Shown piece by piece: positions 55,282 to 64,000 of a DNA stretch of 64,000 nucleotides. The DNA comes from Luteibacter anthropi (GTDB lineage Bacteria > Pseudomonadota > Gammaproteobacteria > Xanthomonadales > Rhodanobacteraceae): contig NZ_JAARLZ010000004.1 in assembly GCF_011759365.1 (NCBI RefSeq), positions 310,001 through 374,000 of the forward strand, written 5' to 3'. Every line of letters begins with the position of its first letter. The stretch's first letter is position 1. The notes under the pieces are model-generated. The model did not search any database and was not told the DNA's origin. It saw only the letters and a program-made list of their open reading frames with translations. A program made the translations under genes and the position numbers.

Positions 55282-55842
55282 TTACTTCGGTTGCAGGTTC
55301 AGGTTGCCGTTGACCTCTACCTCGTTCGGAATGACCGAGGTGTCCTTGTAGTCGCCGCTGCCCACGCCGAAGTCCAGGCGCTTCACCGTGCCGGACACCG
55401 CGAGGCTTGCACCACCGGCGCTGGGCTTGAACACCACCTTGAGCTGCACCGGCTTGGTGACGCCATGGAGGGTAAGGTTGCCGTTGGCAATGACGTCACC
55501 CTTGGCATCCTTGGTGAAGCCGGTGGTGACGTAGTGCGCGGTGGCGAACTTCTTGGCATCGAAGAAATCCGGGCCGGGCAGCGCGCCGTCACGATCGTTG
55601 TCGCCGGTCTTCGCCGTGGCGACGTCGACTGTTACGTCGAATTTCGAGGTGGCGAGGTTGGCCGGGTCATAGCTGATGGCGGCGTCGAACTTGCCGAACG
55701 AGCCGTCGAACTGCTGGCCCTGGAACTTGCTGCTGAAGCCCAGGACGCTGCCGGGGGCAACCTTGTAGTTCGCAGCGGAAGCTGCGAAGGGGAGCGCCAG
55801 GGCGACGGCGAGCGCAGTCAGGCGGCGGATGGACGAAGTCAT
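55282..55842 (-). CDS. YceI-family periplasmic lipid-binding protein, first
   Basis: 186 residues. Signal peptide to about residue 23 (PFAASAANY), then a lipocalin-like beta barrel of the YceI family: VLGFSSKFQGQQFDGSFGKF near the start and LTLHGVTKPVQLKVVFKP near 125. Family members bind long isoprenoid chains such as octaprenyl compounds in the periplasm. ATG 55842 follows GGAG and overlaps the cytochrome b561 stop by four bases (ATGA). The GTPase gene follows seven bases after its stop. Confidence 0.9.
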   Translation of the reverse strand: MTSSIRRLTALAVALALPFAASAANYKVAPGSVLGFSSKFQGQQFDGSFGKFDAAISYDPANLATSKFDVTVDVATAKTGDNDRDGALPGPDFFDAKKFATAHYVTTGFTKDAKGDVIANGNLTLHGVTKPVQLKVVFKPSAGGASLAVSGTVKRLDFGVGSGDYKDTSVIPNEVEVNGNLNLQPK

Positions 55843-56423
55843 GGCGTATCTCCGGGAGGGGTGGGGGTGTTCCGACGCGGGCGGCCGAAGGGCAGCATGC
55901 GGCGCAAGGTGTCGTCACGATCGATGAGATGGTGCTTCAGTGCGCCGCCGATATGTGCGACGAGCACGAGAAGAAGGAACCAGAACAGGTATACGTGCAC
56001 GGTGCCCAGCGTCTGCGAAAGCTCGTCGTTCTTCTCGAACAGCGCCGGCAGGTTGAACTGCTTGAAGTACTGCAACGGGAAACCGTGCGCGGAATTGAAC
56101 GCCCAGCCCGAGAGCGGAATGGCGACGATGAGCAGGTAAAGCAGGCCATGCACGGCGTGCGCGGCGAGCTGCTGCCAGCGCGGTGCGGCGTCTTCCGCCG
56201 GCCGGCGGTCCATGGCACGCCATAGCAGGCGCAGCAGGAACAGTGCCAGCACGGTAAGGCCGATCGACTTGTGCAGGGCAAACATGTTGATCTTCTGCAT
56301 CGACGGCTTGAGGCCGTCCATCCAGAAGGCGAAGGCACCGTTGCCTAGGATCAGCAGCGCCGTGACCCAGTGGAAGGTCTTGGCGACGGCGCCCCAGCGG
56401 CTGGGTTCACTGCGCAGGGGCAT
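55839..56423 (-). CDS. Cytochrome b561
   Basis: 194-residue di-heme membrane protein. Four helices carry the conserved histidines, seen in VAKTFHWVTALLILG, MFALHKSIGLTVLAL, LAAHAVHGLLYLLIVAIPLS and TVHVYLFWFLLLVLVAHIGGALKHH. It probably passes electrons from quinol or to superoxide at the inner membrane. The start at 56423 is chosen because family homology begins at WGAVAKTFHW and a longer frame is Pro/Ala junk. It overlaps the upstream YceI gene by 17 bases and the downstream yceI by four. The pairing of cytochrome b561 with YceI is common. Confidence 0.9.
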   Translation of the reverse strand: MPLRSEPSRWGAVAKTFHWVTALLILGNGAFAFWMDGLKPSMQKINMFALHKSIGLTVLALFLLRLLWRAMDRRPAEDAAPRWQQLAAHAVHGLLYLLIVAIPLSGWAFNSAHGFPLQYFKQFNLPALFEKNDELSQTLGTVHVYLFWFLLLVLVAHIGGALKHHLIDRDDTLRRMLPFGRPRRNTPTPPGDTP

Positions 56424-57033
56424 CGGAGGTTTCCTTGTCGGAGGTGGAGCGGGCATCGCCGCCGCGGATGGCTTCGATCTCCAGCCAGACGGAGACATCG
56501 GTGCCGATTGAGTTGAGGTTGGACTTCATGCCGTAGGCCGTGCGGTCGAGCGACACCCGGGCCGAGAATCCGGCGACGGTGTGCAGGCCGTAGATGGTGC
56601 GACCGATGCGGTTCACCCGGAACGGAATATCGAGAGGCAGGGTCACGCCGCGCAGGGTCAGCTTGCCGTGGACGATGCCGTCGCTGTCGCCACGCTTTTC
56701 CACCGACTCACTGGTGAAGCGGGCCGTGGGGGCGTGGCTGGTATCGAGCAGGCTGCTGCCGCGCACGGCCTTGTCCCAGCTGGCGTCACCCATGTCCACC
56801 GAGGTGGTGTCGATGGTGGCGTCGACGGACGAGGCGGCCCAGTTGTCGGGGTCGAACCGGAGGGTGCCTTCGGTGACGCGCAGGCGGCCGAACGAACGCG
56901 AATAGCCGTTGTGGTCCACGTTGAAGACGACCTGGCTGTGCACCGGATCGAGGCGGTACGTCTGCGGCTCGGCAAGAGCCGCAAACGAAACCACGGCCAG
57001 CACGGCGGGGAGAAGGTATCGCGCGTAACGCAT
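56407..57033 (-). CDS. YceI-family protein, second
   Basis: 208 residues. Signal peptide to about residue 20 (SFAALAEPQ) and a YceI barrel: YRLDPVHSQVVFNVDHNGYS, SFGRLRVTEGTLRFDPDNW and LTLRGVTLPLDIPFRVNRIG. It is divergent in sequence from its neighbour at 55282-55842 and closer to the type usually found with cytochrome b561. Start at ATG 57033, where the signal peptide begins; the ribosome site is weak. It is the first gene of a likely four-gene operon, about 106 bases after the upstream GTPase. Confidence 0.88.
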   Translation of the reverse strand: MRYARYLLPAVLAVVSFAALAEPQTYRLDPVHSQVVFNVDHNGYSRSFGRLRVTEGTLRFDPDNWAASSVDATIDTTSVDMGDASWDKAVRGSSLLDTSHAPTARFTSESVEKRGDSDGIVHGKLTLRGVTLPLDIPFRVNRIGRTIYGLHTVAGFSARVSLDRTAYGMKSNLNSIGTDVSVWLEIEAIRGGDARSTSDKETSDAPAQ

Positions 57034-57139
57034 GCGGGGAGGGCCTGCTCCGGAAAGGGCCGCCTTGCGGCCGGTGAAGGGCAGTTTCGCCCACCGCAGG
57101 GGCCTTGTCAGCACGTTCGCGGCGAACGCATTGTTCACC

Positions 57140-58603
57140 TCAGCGATCCCGCAAGACCTCGCGGGTGAGTTCGGTGAGCCGTTGCAGCCTTGAAGCGCTG
57201 CCATCGGCAAGCAAGGCACGCAGTTTCTGGCCGGCTTCCTCGCCATCGAGCCGGCCTCGCTCGGCCAGGGTGGCCGCCAGCGCGTGGCCGAGGCTGTCAA
57301 AAATGAGGGCATAGGCAACGGCGTGAAGCACGCCGCCGCCCAGGGTGCCCAGGCCCGGAAAGGCCTTGAGCCCGTTGCCGGCAATGGCCAGGACGACAGT
57401 AGTGCCGGTGCGTACGGTCATGCGCGCCTCGCGCAGCAGCGCTTCGATCTCGATGTCGCCCACCGTGACCTCGTAGAGCCTTGCGAGGTCGCGGACCAGT
57501 CCGGCGGCGAGTGCACCCTGGACGATCAGGTCGGTACCCGGGGCCACGGCGGCCATGGCACCCACGATGGCCCGGCGCGAGTAGCGGGTGACGATGCGTT
57601 CGGCCTCGGCCGTGCGGAATGCCGATTCGCTTTCGGTGGTGCGCTCGTGCAACCCGGCCAGCACGGCGTTGGCACGCTGGGCTTCGAGGCCGTCGGCACC
57701 TTGCCTTGCAAGGCGTTCAATGGCTTCACGCAGGGCGTCGATGTCGGGCTTTCTCTGACGGCGGACATCCTCCACCGAACCATCGGGCAGGCGGCGCGTG
57801 AAGCGCTCCTCGCCACCGGCGCTGGTGGCGACCACCGCGTCCGGCATGCCATCGGCGTGTTCGCGGACGCGTACCAGGATGGCGTCGCGTTCTGTCGTGG
57901 TCCACCGGTCGGCCTTGTTGACGGCGATGACCAGGGGCTTGCCGAAGTAGCCCAGCCAGTGAAGTTCTTCTGCCTGGCTGCGGGTGAGGTCGCCGGCACA
58001 TACATACACCACGGCGTGTGCCCGCAGCGCTTCGTCACGGGCCAGTCGTTCATGGGCCTCGCCCCCGGCCTCGGCCGAGCCCGGGACATCCGCCACCACC
58101 CACTCCTGTCCGCCGGGTGAACTGCCTTCATAAAGGGTGACTTCGCGCGTCGTGCCGCCGCGTGCGTCGCTGCGGGCGGGGGCGCCGGGAACCAGCGCCG
58201 AGATGAGGGCCGATTTGCCGACGGAAATCTCGCCGAACACGGCCAGGTGGATGCGGCCTGAAAGCTGACGCCGGTCAAGTTCTGTCAGCTCGCTCAGAAG
58301 GCTCTCAACATTGACGTCACGCCCGCGCAGGCCTTCGATCCGTTCCTCGATGGACAACCGGTTGGGCGCCTTGGCCTGTGGGCGCGGTTTCCTCGGACGT
58401 AACCAGTACAGCCCGGCGATGAGACTGCCTGCCGCGATAATCGCCAGCACCACACCGATCAGCCAGCGGATGCCGAGAGGCAACGTCATGAACCGCTGGG
58501 CCATCGAAAGCGCGCGCTCGAGCGTGGCCAGCAACAGCCATGCGAGGGCGGTGATGCCGATGGCGGCGACCAGGAGGCGGAATCGACGTGACATGCCGGC
58601 CAT
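57140..58603 (-). CDS. DUF697-type GTPase (second), membrane-anchored
   Basis: 487 residues. Two N-terminal hydrophobic helices (about 10-25 and 45-68) anchor a G domain with P-loop GEISVGKSALISALVPG near residue 124, a divergent G3 DVPGSAEAGG (Val for Thr after Asp) near 170 and G4 NKAD near 220. The C-terminal DUF697-like helical part carries hydrophobic runs such as AIVGAMAAVAPGTDLIVQGA. It is a paralogue of the GTPase at 53934-55274. ATG 58603 and 58594 are both possible starts. It lies upstream of the YceI-cytochrome group on the same strand. Function unknown; membrane remodelling is only an inference from dynamin-like features. Confidence 0.8.
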   Translation of the reverse strand: MAGMSRRFRLLVAAIGITALAWLLLATLERALSMAQRFMTLPLGIRWLIGVVLAIIAAGSLIAGLYWLRPRKPRPQAKAPNRLSIEERIEGLRGRDVNVESLLSELTELDRRQLSGRIHLAVFGEISVGKSALISALVPGAPARSDARGGTTREVTLYEGSSPGGQEWVVADVPGSAEAGGEAHERLARDEALRAHAVVYVCAGDLTRSQAEELHWLGYFGKPLVIAVNKADRWTTTERDAILVRVREHADGMPDAVVATSAGGEERFTRRLPDGSVEDVRRQRKPDIDALREAIERLARQGADGLEAQRANAVLAGLHERTTESESAFRTAEAERIVTRYSRRAIVGAMAAVAPGTDLIVQGALAAGLVRDLARLYEVTVGDIEIEALLREARMTVRTGTTVVLAIAGNGLKAFPGLGTLGGGVLHAVAYALIFDSLGHALAATLAERGRLDGEEAGQKLRALLADGSASRLQRLTELTREVLRDR

Positions 58604-58712
58604 CTTAAGGCCAAGCGTGTCAGCTTGCGCCTACGCGCAGCCCCGTCCATGGCCGACTCTTGGCGTCCGTATCGGCGTGTGATGATGATGCTGATCGATG
58701 GGAAGAGTGGTA

Positions 58713-61700
58713 ATGCCATACACATGCATGGCGAGATGGATTCTCGTATTCGCGGCGTTCATCGTCGCCAGGGCCCAGGCCGGCACGCCGTTGCCTCCGG
58801 TGCCCACGCCACAGTTCCGCAACTACGGCCTGCTGGAAGGCCTGCCTGGCAGCCATGTACAGGCGGTCGCCCAGGACTCCAAGGGCTTCATCTGGATCGC
58901 CACCTCCGCGGGTCTCGTACGCTTCGACGGCGTGGAGTTTTCCGTGCCACGGATCGGCGGTGAAGCCGAGCATTCCCTGGCCCTCGGCGGGGCGGTCACG
59001 ATGATGATCGACCGCGACGATCGTGTCTGGATCGGTGGGAGCGGCTTTGGCGTGGGGCGATACGATCCGCTCAGCGGTTCGTTCGTCCAGTGGCGTGACG
59101 GGCTGGCCGACGACGACGTGCGCTCCATCGCCCAGACGCTCGACGGTTCGGTCTGGGTGGGCACCTCGGGTGGGCTCGACCGCATTCTTTCCAGTGGCGT
59201 CGTCGAGCATCACAGCACCACGTCGGACACGCTGAGTTCGTCCTCCATCCATGCGCTGCACGCCACAGACGATGGATTCCTGTGGATCGGCAGTTCGGGC
59301 GGCGTGGATGCCATCGATCCCCGTGGCCGGCTGGTCCGCGTGCATTTCGCCGACGACACCGCTCCCACCGTCATGCATATCGACGGCCGTCCGGGTGATC
59401 TGCTGTTTTCCACCGACAAGGGCATTTTCCGCGCAGGCGTCGACAGCCGCCTGCGTCGCGATACACGGTTTCCGGCGGCACTCACGTTCGGTTCGCTGGC
59501 CGACAGTCACGGCAACCTGTGGGTGGCGACCATCGATGGCCTCAGCATGCTGGATCGCCACGGGCGGCTGAATACGATCCGTGGGGCATGGGTTGCCTCG
59601 GGCGGCCTGCCTGGCCGCAGTGTCCGCAGCATGATGGAAGACGACGAACATGGCCTCTGGTTCGGGTTGCTCGACGGCGGCCTGTCCTATCTGGGCCCGG
59701 GCTGGGAAGACTTCACGCGCTTCACCCATGTGGCGACGGATGCGGACAGCCTGCCCGCGCGTGCGGTCACGGCCGTTGCGTCGCGCCACGAATCGTCATT
59801 GTGGGTCGGCGGCTATCGCGGCTGGATCCGGGCCTTCGATCCGGCGACAGGCAAGACTTCCTCGGGGTTCGACATCGGGCCCTCCCGTATCCAGTCACTG
59901 CTGGAAACGGCGCAGGACGACCTGCTCATCGGCACGGTCGATGGCCTCTCCCAGGCCAGTCACGGTCGCGTGCGTCCCGTTGCAAGGCAGCAGATCCACC
60001 GGCCGGTCGTGGCGATGAGTCCATCACCGGACGGCCGGGTCTACGTGGCAGCGATGGGGCAGGGGCTTTTCCTGGTCGATCCCCGGACCGCGTCGGTGGC
60101 GGCCGTTCCCTTCGACACCCCGTGTCGTGGCGTACTGGACACACGACAGATGGACATCGTCGAAGGTGAGCTGTGGCAGGCCAGCGTGGCGGGCCTGTCC
60201 CGACGCGATCATGCAACGGGAAAGATGCGTCCGGTCACCGGCGTGGCGCCGGGGCGCATCAATGCATTCGAGCCTGGCGACGAAGGATTCTGGGTCGTGC
60301 GTCCCGAGGTGATGGAGCACTACACCTGGGCCGACAATCACGCCACCCTCGATCGCAGCATCGGCGGCGCGGAAGGATTTCCGGCTCATGACATCCTCAA
60401 CATCCGGCGCGACATCGCTGGCCGCCTGTGGTTGTACGGCCAGACAGGGGTATGGCGTTTTGATCCCGATCCCGGCGTGTTCCGACGTTTCGGGCTGGCC
60501 GACGGACTGGCTACGGGTGAATTCACCAATGCCGTCACGGTGCAGCTCGCCGACGGAACCATGTACGGCGCCACCCTGGGCGGTGTCGTCGGCTTTCGTC
60601 CTGACCGGCAGCGTGACCACTCCCATCGGCCATCCATCGTCGTGCTGGGTGCCAGCGTGATGCGCGACGGCACGCGCCAGCCGCTGCCCGCTACCGATGA
60701 GGTGCTGCACATCAACTGGAGCGACAGGGATCTGGAAATCCGCGCCCGGGCCCTTTCCTACGTGGATCCCGAACGAAACCGGCTTGAACTCAATCTTGAG
60801 CATGAAAGCGGAGCGAGCCGGACAATTACGGGTACGGAAGGCACGTATCGTTTCGGCGTGCTGGCGCCCGGAAGTTATCGCCTGCTGATCGCCGGTGCCG
60901 AACGCGATCGTTTCGGCGGTGCGTCGATGGTGCCCCTGCGCCTGCAGGTTGATGCGCCGCCGTGGTTGCGCTGGTGGGCCTGGGCCACCTATGCATCGAT
61001 GATTGCCCTGATCGTCGCCCTTGTCGTACACGGCACGCGACGACGGGTACGGCAGACGATGCGGCTGAAGCTTGCCGAGCAGGAGCGCCAGCTTGCCGAA
61101 CAGGCGAACTCGGCGAAGACCGAATTCATGGCGACGCTGGGTCACGAGATCCGCACGCCCATGACCGGCGTCCTTGGCATGGCAGAACTGATGGCGCAGA
61201 CATCCCTGGATGATACGCAGCGCTCCTATGTCGAAGCCGTACGGCGGTCGGGAACCACGTTGTTGCGACTCATCAACGATGCCCTGGATATCAGTCGTAT
61301 CGAATCCCGCCAGCTGATCCTCGAATCCGAGGCCGTACCGGTGCGCCCGCTGGCCGACGAAGTGGTGGCCCTGGCCTCGGCCAATGCATGCCGCAAGCAG
61401 TTGTCGCTCTCGGCGGCGGTGGACGTCGATGTGCCGGAGGCCGTGCGTGGCGACCCCGTGCGCCTGCGCCAGATACTGCAGAACCTCGTCAACAATGCGG
61501 TGAAATTCACCGAGCGTGGCGGCGTGTCGATACACATCGCGTGGGAGTGCGCTGCACTGGTGCTCATCGTGAAGGACACCGGGCCGGGCATGCCCGACGA
61601 ACTGAAGACGCGCCTCTTCTCGCGCTTCTCGCAAGGTGGCTCGCCTCAGCGCGGCGAGGGGTCAGGCCTGGGGCTCGCGATCTGCCACGAGCTGTGCGTG

Positions 61701-62192
61701 CTGATGGGTGGAAGCATTGCCGTGGACAGCGAAGTGGGGCGTGGAAGCGCTTTCACGGTGCGCCTGCCGCTGGAAGCCTGCCCTTCGGACTTCGCACCGA
61801 TGGTCGCGGCGCACCCCGCGCCCATGCGGGAGCAGCGATTGCTGGTGGTGGAAGACGATCCGATGGTGGCCGATGTCATGCTCGGCCTGCTGCGCCAGCG
61901 CGGCTATGACGTCACGGTAGTGGGCGACGGCCTGTGTGCCATGACGGAGCTATCCCGGGCCGCTTTCGACGTGCTGTTGCTGGATCTCGACCTGCCGCTG
62001 GTCGATGGGTTTCAGGTGGCGCGGATGGTGCGCCGGCTCGAACACCTGTCGGGCCTGCCTATCGTGGCAGTCACGGCCCGCTCGGAGGGTGATGAAACGG
62101 CGGCCATTCGCGAGGCGGGCATGGATGCACTGGTGCGCAAGCCCATGACCGGCGCCGATCTTGATGCGGTGCTCGACACGCTGGCGCACTGA
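58713..62192 (+). CDS. Hybrid two-component sensor kinase with beta-propeller sensor
   Basis: About 1159 residues. A signal peptide or first membrane segment (to about residue 24) precedes a large periplasmic sensor of two-component-regulator propeller repeats, seen as recurring GxxxGLxRF and DGxxWIGT-like strands (GFIWIATSAGLVRFDG, SVWVGTSGGLDRI, FLWIGSSGGVDAID). A Y_Y_Y-type beta domain (about 670-755) and a transmembrane helix (about 763-780) follow. Then come HisKA with His811 (TLGHEIRTPMTGVLGMAELM), HATPase (FSRFSQGGSPQRGEGSGLGL) and a receiver with Asp1091 (LLLDLDLPLVDGFQ). No DNA-binding domain follows, so it must act through a phosphorelay or another regulator. GGAAGAG supports ATG 58713; 58698 is also possible. 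Confidence 0.9.
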   Translation: MPYTCMARWILVFAAFIVARAQAGTPLPPVPTPQFRNYGLLEGLPGSHVQAVAQDSKGFIWIATSAGLVRFDGVEFSVPRIGGEAEHSLALGGAVTMMIDRDDRVWIGGSGFGVGRYDPLSGSFVQWRDGLADDDVRSIAQTLDGSVWVGTSGGLDRILSSGVVEHHSTTSDTLSSSSIHALHATDDGFLWIGSSGGVDAIDPRGRLVRVHFADDTAPTVMHIDGRPGDLLFSTDKGIFRAGVDSRLRRDTRFPAALTFGSLADSHGNLWVATIDGLSMLDRHGRLNTIRGAWVASGGLPGRSVRSMMEDDEHGLWFGLLDGGLSYLGPGWEDFTRFTHVATDADSLPARAVTAVASRHESSLWVGGYRGWIRAFDPATGKTSSGFDIGPSRIQSLLETAQDDLLIGTVDGLSQASHGRVRPVARQQIHRPVVAMSPSPDGRVYVAAMGQGLFLVDPRTASVAAVPFDTPCRGVLDTRQMDIVEGELWQASVAGLSRRDHATGKMRPVTGVAPGRINAFEPGDEGFWVVRPEVMEHYTWADNHATLDRSIGGAEGFPAHDILNIRRDIAGRLWLYGQTGVWRFDPDPGVFRRFGLADGLATGEFTNAVTVQLADGTMYGATLGGVVGFRPDRQRDHSHRPSIVVLGASVMRDGTRQPLPATDEVLHINWSDRDLEIRARALSYVDPERNRLELNLEHESGASRTITGTEGTYRFGVLAPGSYRLLIAGAERDRFGGASMVPLRLQVDAPPWLRWWAWATYASMIALIVALVVHGTRRRVRQTMRLKLAEQERQLAEQANSAKTEFMATLGHEIRTPMTGVLGMAELMAQTSLDDTQRSYVEAVRRSGTTLLRLINDALDISRIESRQLILESEAVPVRPLADEVVALASANACRKQLSLSAAVDVDVPEAVRGDPVRLRQILQNLVNNAVKFTERGGVSIHIAWECAALVLIVKDTGPGMPDELKTRLFSRFSQGGSPQRGEGSGLGLAICHELCVLMGGSIAVDSEVGRGSAFTVRLPLEACPSDFAPMVAAHPAPMREQRLLVVEDDPMVADVMLGLLRQRGYDVTVVGDGLCAMTELSRAAFDVLLLDLDLPLVDGFQVARMVRRLEHLSGLPIVAVTARSEGDETAAIREAGMDALVRKPMTGADLDAVLDTLAH

Positions 62193-62225
62193 CGACGTAC
62201 GGGCGTCCTCCCGGACGCCCGCGGC

Positions 62226-63323
62226 TCAGCCGAATCGTCGGAAATACGCTATCGCGCCGACCACCAGGATGGACGTAGGCAACAGATTGGCAAGTAGCGG
62301 CGGCAAGCCGTACACGGTACCGAAGTTGACCATGGCGCCCTGCAGGAAGTACCAGCCGATGGCCAGCAGCACGCCGATGAACAGGCGCTTGCCGAAGCCA
62401 CCGGAACGCAGCGAGCCAAACGCAAAGGGCATGGCGCAAAGCACCAGCACCAGGGTATTGAGGGCGAACAGGGCGCGGCCCCAGAAGGCCACCGCATACG
62501 CCCCGGGATTCTGTCCGTTGGCTTCCAGATAGCGCATATTGCGGCGCAGATCGGCCATGGACAGGTATTCGGGATGGATCACCGACTGCTCAAGCACGTG
62601 CGGGTTGAGGTGGGAGGTCCAGGTCTGCGTGGGCTGCTGCGTGGCATGCACGGCGGCATCGTCGATCGTGGTGGTGCGCACGTTGGACATGATCCACTTG
62701 TTGCCATCGTGGATCGCGCTGTCGCCGTGCGAGAACTCCTGCACCTGGCCTTCCGGCGTGAAGGTGAACACGCGTACGTCCACCAGTTTCACGGTAGTGC
62801 GATCGCCATCCTGCACGGCGATGGCGGATTTGGCGTTGATGATCTTGCCGGCATCGCGTGCCCACAGGCCACTGCTGGTGGCACCCAGGTTGCTCGAACG
62901 CATGCGGACCTGGATGGCCTGCGCATGCTGGTCGCCGTAAGGGCCGGCGGTTTCGCCCATGACCACCACGGCGAAGGTCATCACGGCGATGACGCCGGCC
63001 GCCGAAGCGGCGATGCGAAGCTTGGACATGCCGGCCGCGCGCAGTGCCGTGAGCTCGCCCGTGGCCGCGAGGCTGCCCAGGCCCAGCAGGCCGCCGATGA
63101 GGGCCGCATTGCTGAACATCTGGTACAGACGACGGGGAATCGTCAGCGCGATATAGGCGATGGCGTCGTACAGCGTGAAGCCGTTCTTGCCTATGTTGCC
63201 GAGCTGGCGCACGAACTGGGTGAGGGCGTCGAAGCCCGTCAGTACCAGCCACACCAGCAGCAGGGTGCCCAGTACACTCACGCCGATGAGCCGGTCGGCG
63301 CGCTTGATCGTAAGGACGCTCAT
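62226..63323 (-). CDS. lptG: LPS export permease LptG
   Basis: 365-residue subunit of the LptB2FG transporter that extracts lipopolysaccharide from the inner membrane. Three N-terminal helices (LIGVSVLGTLLLVWLVLTGF; MFSNAALIGGLLGLGSLAA; ASAAGVIAVMTFAVVVMGE) precede a periplasmic beta-jellyroll domain (about 130-270), then three C-terminal helices. The coupling segment GELTALRAAGMSKLRI after the second helix contacts the LptB ATPase. Its start overlaps the lptF stop (ATGA). Gene order lptF-lptG is conserved in gammaproteobacteria. Confidence 0.95.
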   Translation of the reverse strand: MSVLTIKRADRLIGVSVLGTLLLVWLVLTGFDALTQFVRQLGNIGKNGFTLYDAIAYIALTIPRRLYQMFSNAALIGGLLGLGSLAATGELTALRAAGMSKLRIAASAAGVIAVMTFAVVVMGETAGPYGDQHAQAIQVRMRSSNLGATSSGLWARDAGKIINAKSAIAVQDGDRTTVKLVDVRVFTFTPEGQVQEFSHGDSAIHDGNKWIMSNVRTTTIDDAAVHATQQPTQTWTSHLNPHVLEQSVIHPEYLSMADLRRNMRYLEANGQNPGAYAVAFWGRALFALNTLVLVLCAMPFAFGSLRSGGFGKRLFIGVLLAIGWYFLQGAMVNFGTVYGLPPLLANLLPTSILVVGAIAYFRRFG

Positions 63324-64000
63324 CGGGTGGCCTCCTTCGCGCGGCGCGGCGAGTTTTGTCGCCAGAACACCCAGGCCGCGATGGCGAACACGATGATGTG
63401 CAGCACCCAGATAGGTATGGGTGTGTGCAGGCGTTCCTTGATGATCTGGGCGCGGGCGATCAGCTGCCAGATCACGTAGAGGAAGTAAGCCAGCACGGCC
63501 ACGAGCAGGCGGCCGTAGCGGGCATCACGCGGCGCCTGCCGGGACATGGGTAGCACCATCATCATGAGCACCAGGGTGCTCACGGGGGCCGCGAAACGGG
63601 ACACCAGTTCGCCGAGCGCGTCGGCGTCGGTCGCCTTGAACAGGGCCGGCGTGGTGAGTTCGTGCGCCGGATCTTCGTCGTCATCGTCGGCGATGCTCGA
63701 CAGCGAGGCGTCGTTGCGCTCGTACTTCATGCGGCGCCAGTTGTCGGTGCCCAGCGGAATTTCATACTGCCAGCCGTCGTAGAGGGCGAGGAAGCGGTTT
63801 TGCCCGTCGGCTTCCTGATACATGCGGCCGCTCTTTGCGTTGACCACGCGCACCGAGGTGCGGCCCTGGCTGTCCACGTGATCGGAGGCCAGGAAGGTCT
63901 TGCCCAGTACCGTGCCGTCGCGGCTCAGGGCATCCACGAAGATGATGCCGCCCTTGCCGGGCAGTTCGGTGAAGCGCCCGGCGTCCAGGCCCGCAGCGAT
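63320..64000 (-). CDS. lptF: LPS export permease LptF, C-terminal part
   Basis: The gene runs off the right edge; about 226 C-terminal codons are present. Visible are part of the periplasmic jellyroll (GRFTELPGKGGIIFVDALSR and KYERNDASL) and the last membrane helices (AAPVSTLVLMMMVLPMSRQA, YFLYVIWQLIARAQII, WVLHIIVFAIAAWVFW). The sequence ADALGELVSRFAAPVSTLVL is typical of the LptF end. The stop overlaps the lptG start by four bases, so the pair is translationally coupled. With LptG it forms the membrane core of the LPS extraction machine. Confidence 0.92.
   Translation of the reverse strand: MAAGLDAGRFTELPGKGGIIFVDALSRDGTVLGKTFLASDHVDSQGRTSVRVVNAKSGRMYQEADGQNRFLALYDGWQYEIPLGTDNWRRMKYERNDASLSSIADDDDEDPAHELTTPALFKATDADALGELVSRFAAPVSTLVLMMMVLPMSRQAPRDARYGRLLVAVLAYFLYVIWQLIARAQIIKERLHTPIPIWVLHIIVFAIAAWVFWRQNSPRRAKEATR

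Overview
The window is a high-GC gammaproteobacterial chromosome segment. Gene content points to the Xanthomonadales, most likely a Rhodanobacteraceae member such as Luteibacter or Dyella: separate prp genes, a SAM-I riboswitch before metX-metB-hom, RapA, LptFG, TonB receptors, an APC permease and M13/M61/M14 peptidases. About two dozen copies of a REP-like palindrome with the core TGTAGGAGCGCGCC/GCGCGCGACCGG lie between genes. I see no rRNA, tRNA, CRISPR array, transposase or prophage. The family-level assignment is inference from content, not from a database search.

Layout. 1-4.8 kb: end of prpE, then prpB-prpC (methylcitrate cycle), convergent with fadH. 5.0-8.9 kb: a tightly coupled five-gene operon for a Fap-like functional-amyloid or fibre export system: Gly-rich exported protein, small subunit, periplasmic C39 peptidase, second subunit, coiled-coil outer-membrane pore. 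An outer-membrane barrel gene follows. 10.2-13.9 kb: a TerC/YjbE manganese exporter behind a yybP-ykoY riboswitch, prpD split from the other prp genes, and an OmpA-like protein. 14-23.5 kb: TonB receptor, DUF3574 lipoprotein with a permease, a 640-bp repeat-rich gap, glyoxalase I, rhomboid protease, rapA. 23.6-28 kb: an isolated two-module protein of unknown role, then an M13 peptidase.

28-44.6 kb: phosphoesterase coupled to a Tat multicopper oxidase; a frameshifted M14 peptidase; a PhoPQ/QseBC-type two-component pair beside a PqaA-family gene; M61 peptidase; DUF4442 protein; CnoX; pqiA-pqiA-pqiB-pqiC. 44.7-51.4 kb: a cysteine-synthase-like enzyme divergent from the SAM-riboswitch-controlled metX-metB-hom operon, and an APC permease. 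51.5-64 kb: small secreted protein, L-serine deaminase, glutaredoxin-like protein, two DUF697 GTPases bracketing YceI-cytochrome b561-YceI, a large hybrid sensor kinase, and lptG-lptF running off the right edge.

The strongest candidate for an under-described system is the 5.0-8.9 kb operon. Two Sec-exported subunits carry a double-glycine leader motif after the signal peptide, beside a periplasmic C39 peptidase with its active-site residues intact, and all three candidate subunits share a QNS-type motif. A second unusual observation is that REP copies supply the TAG stop codon of four genes.
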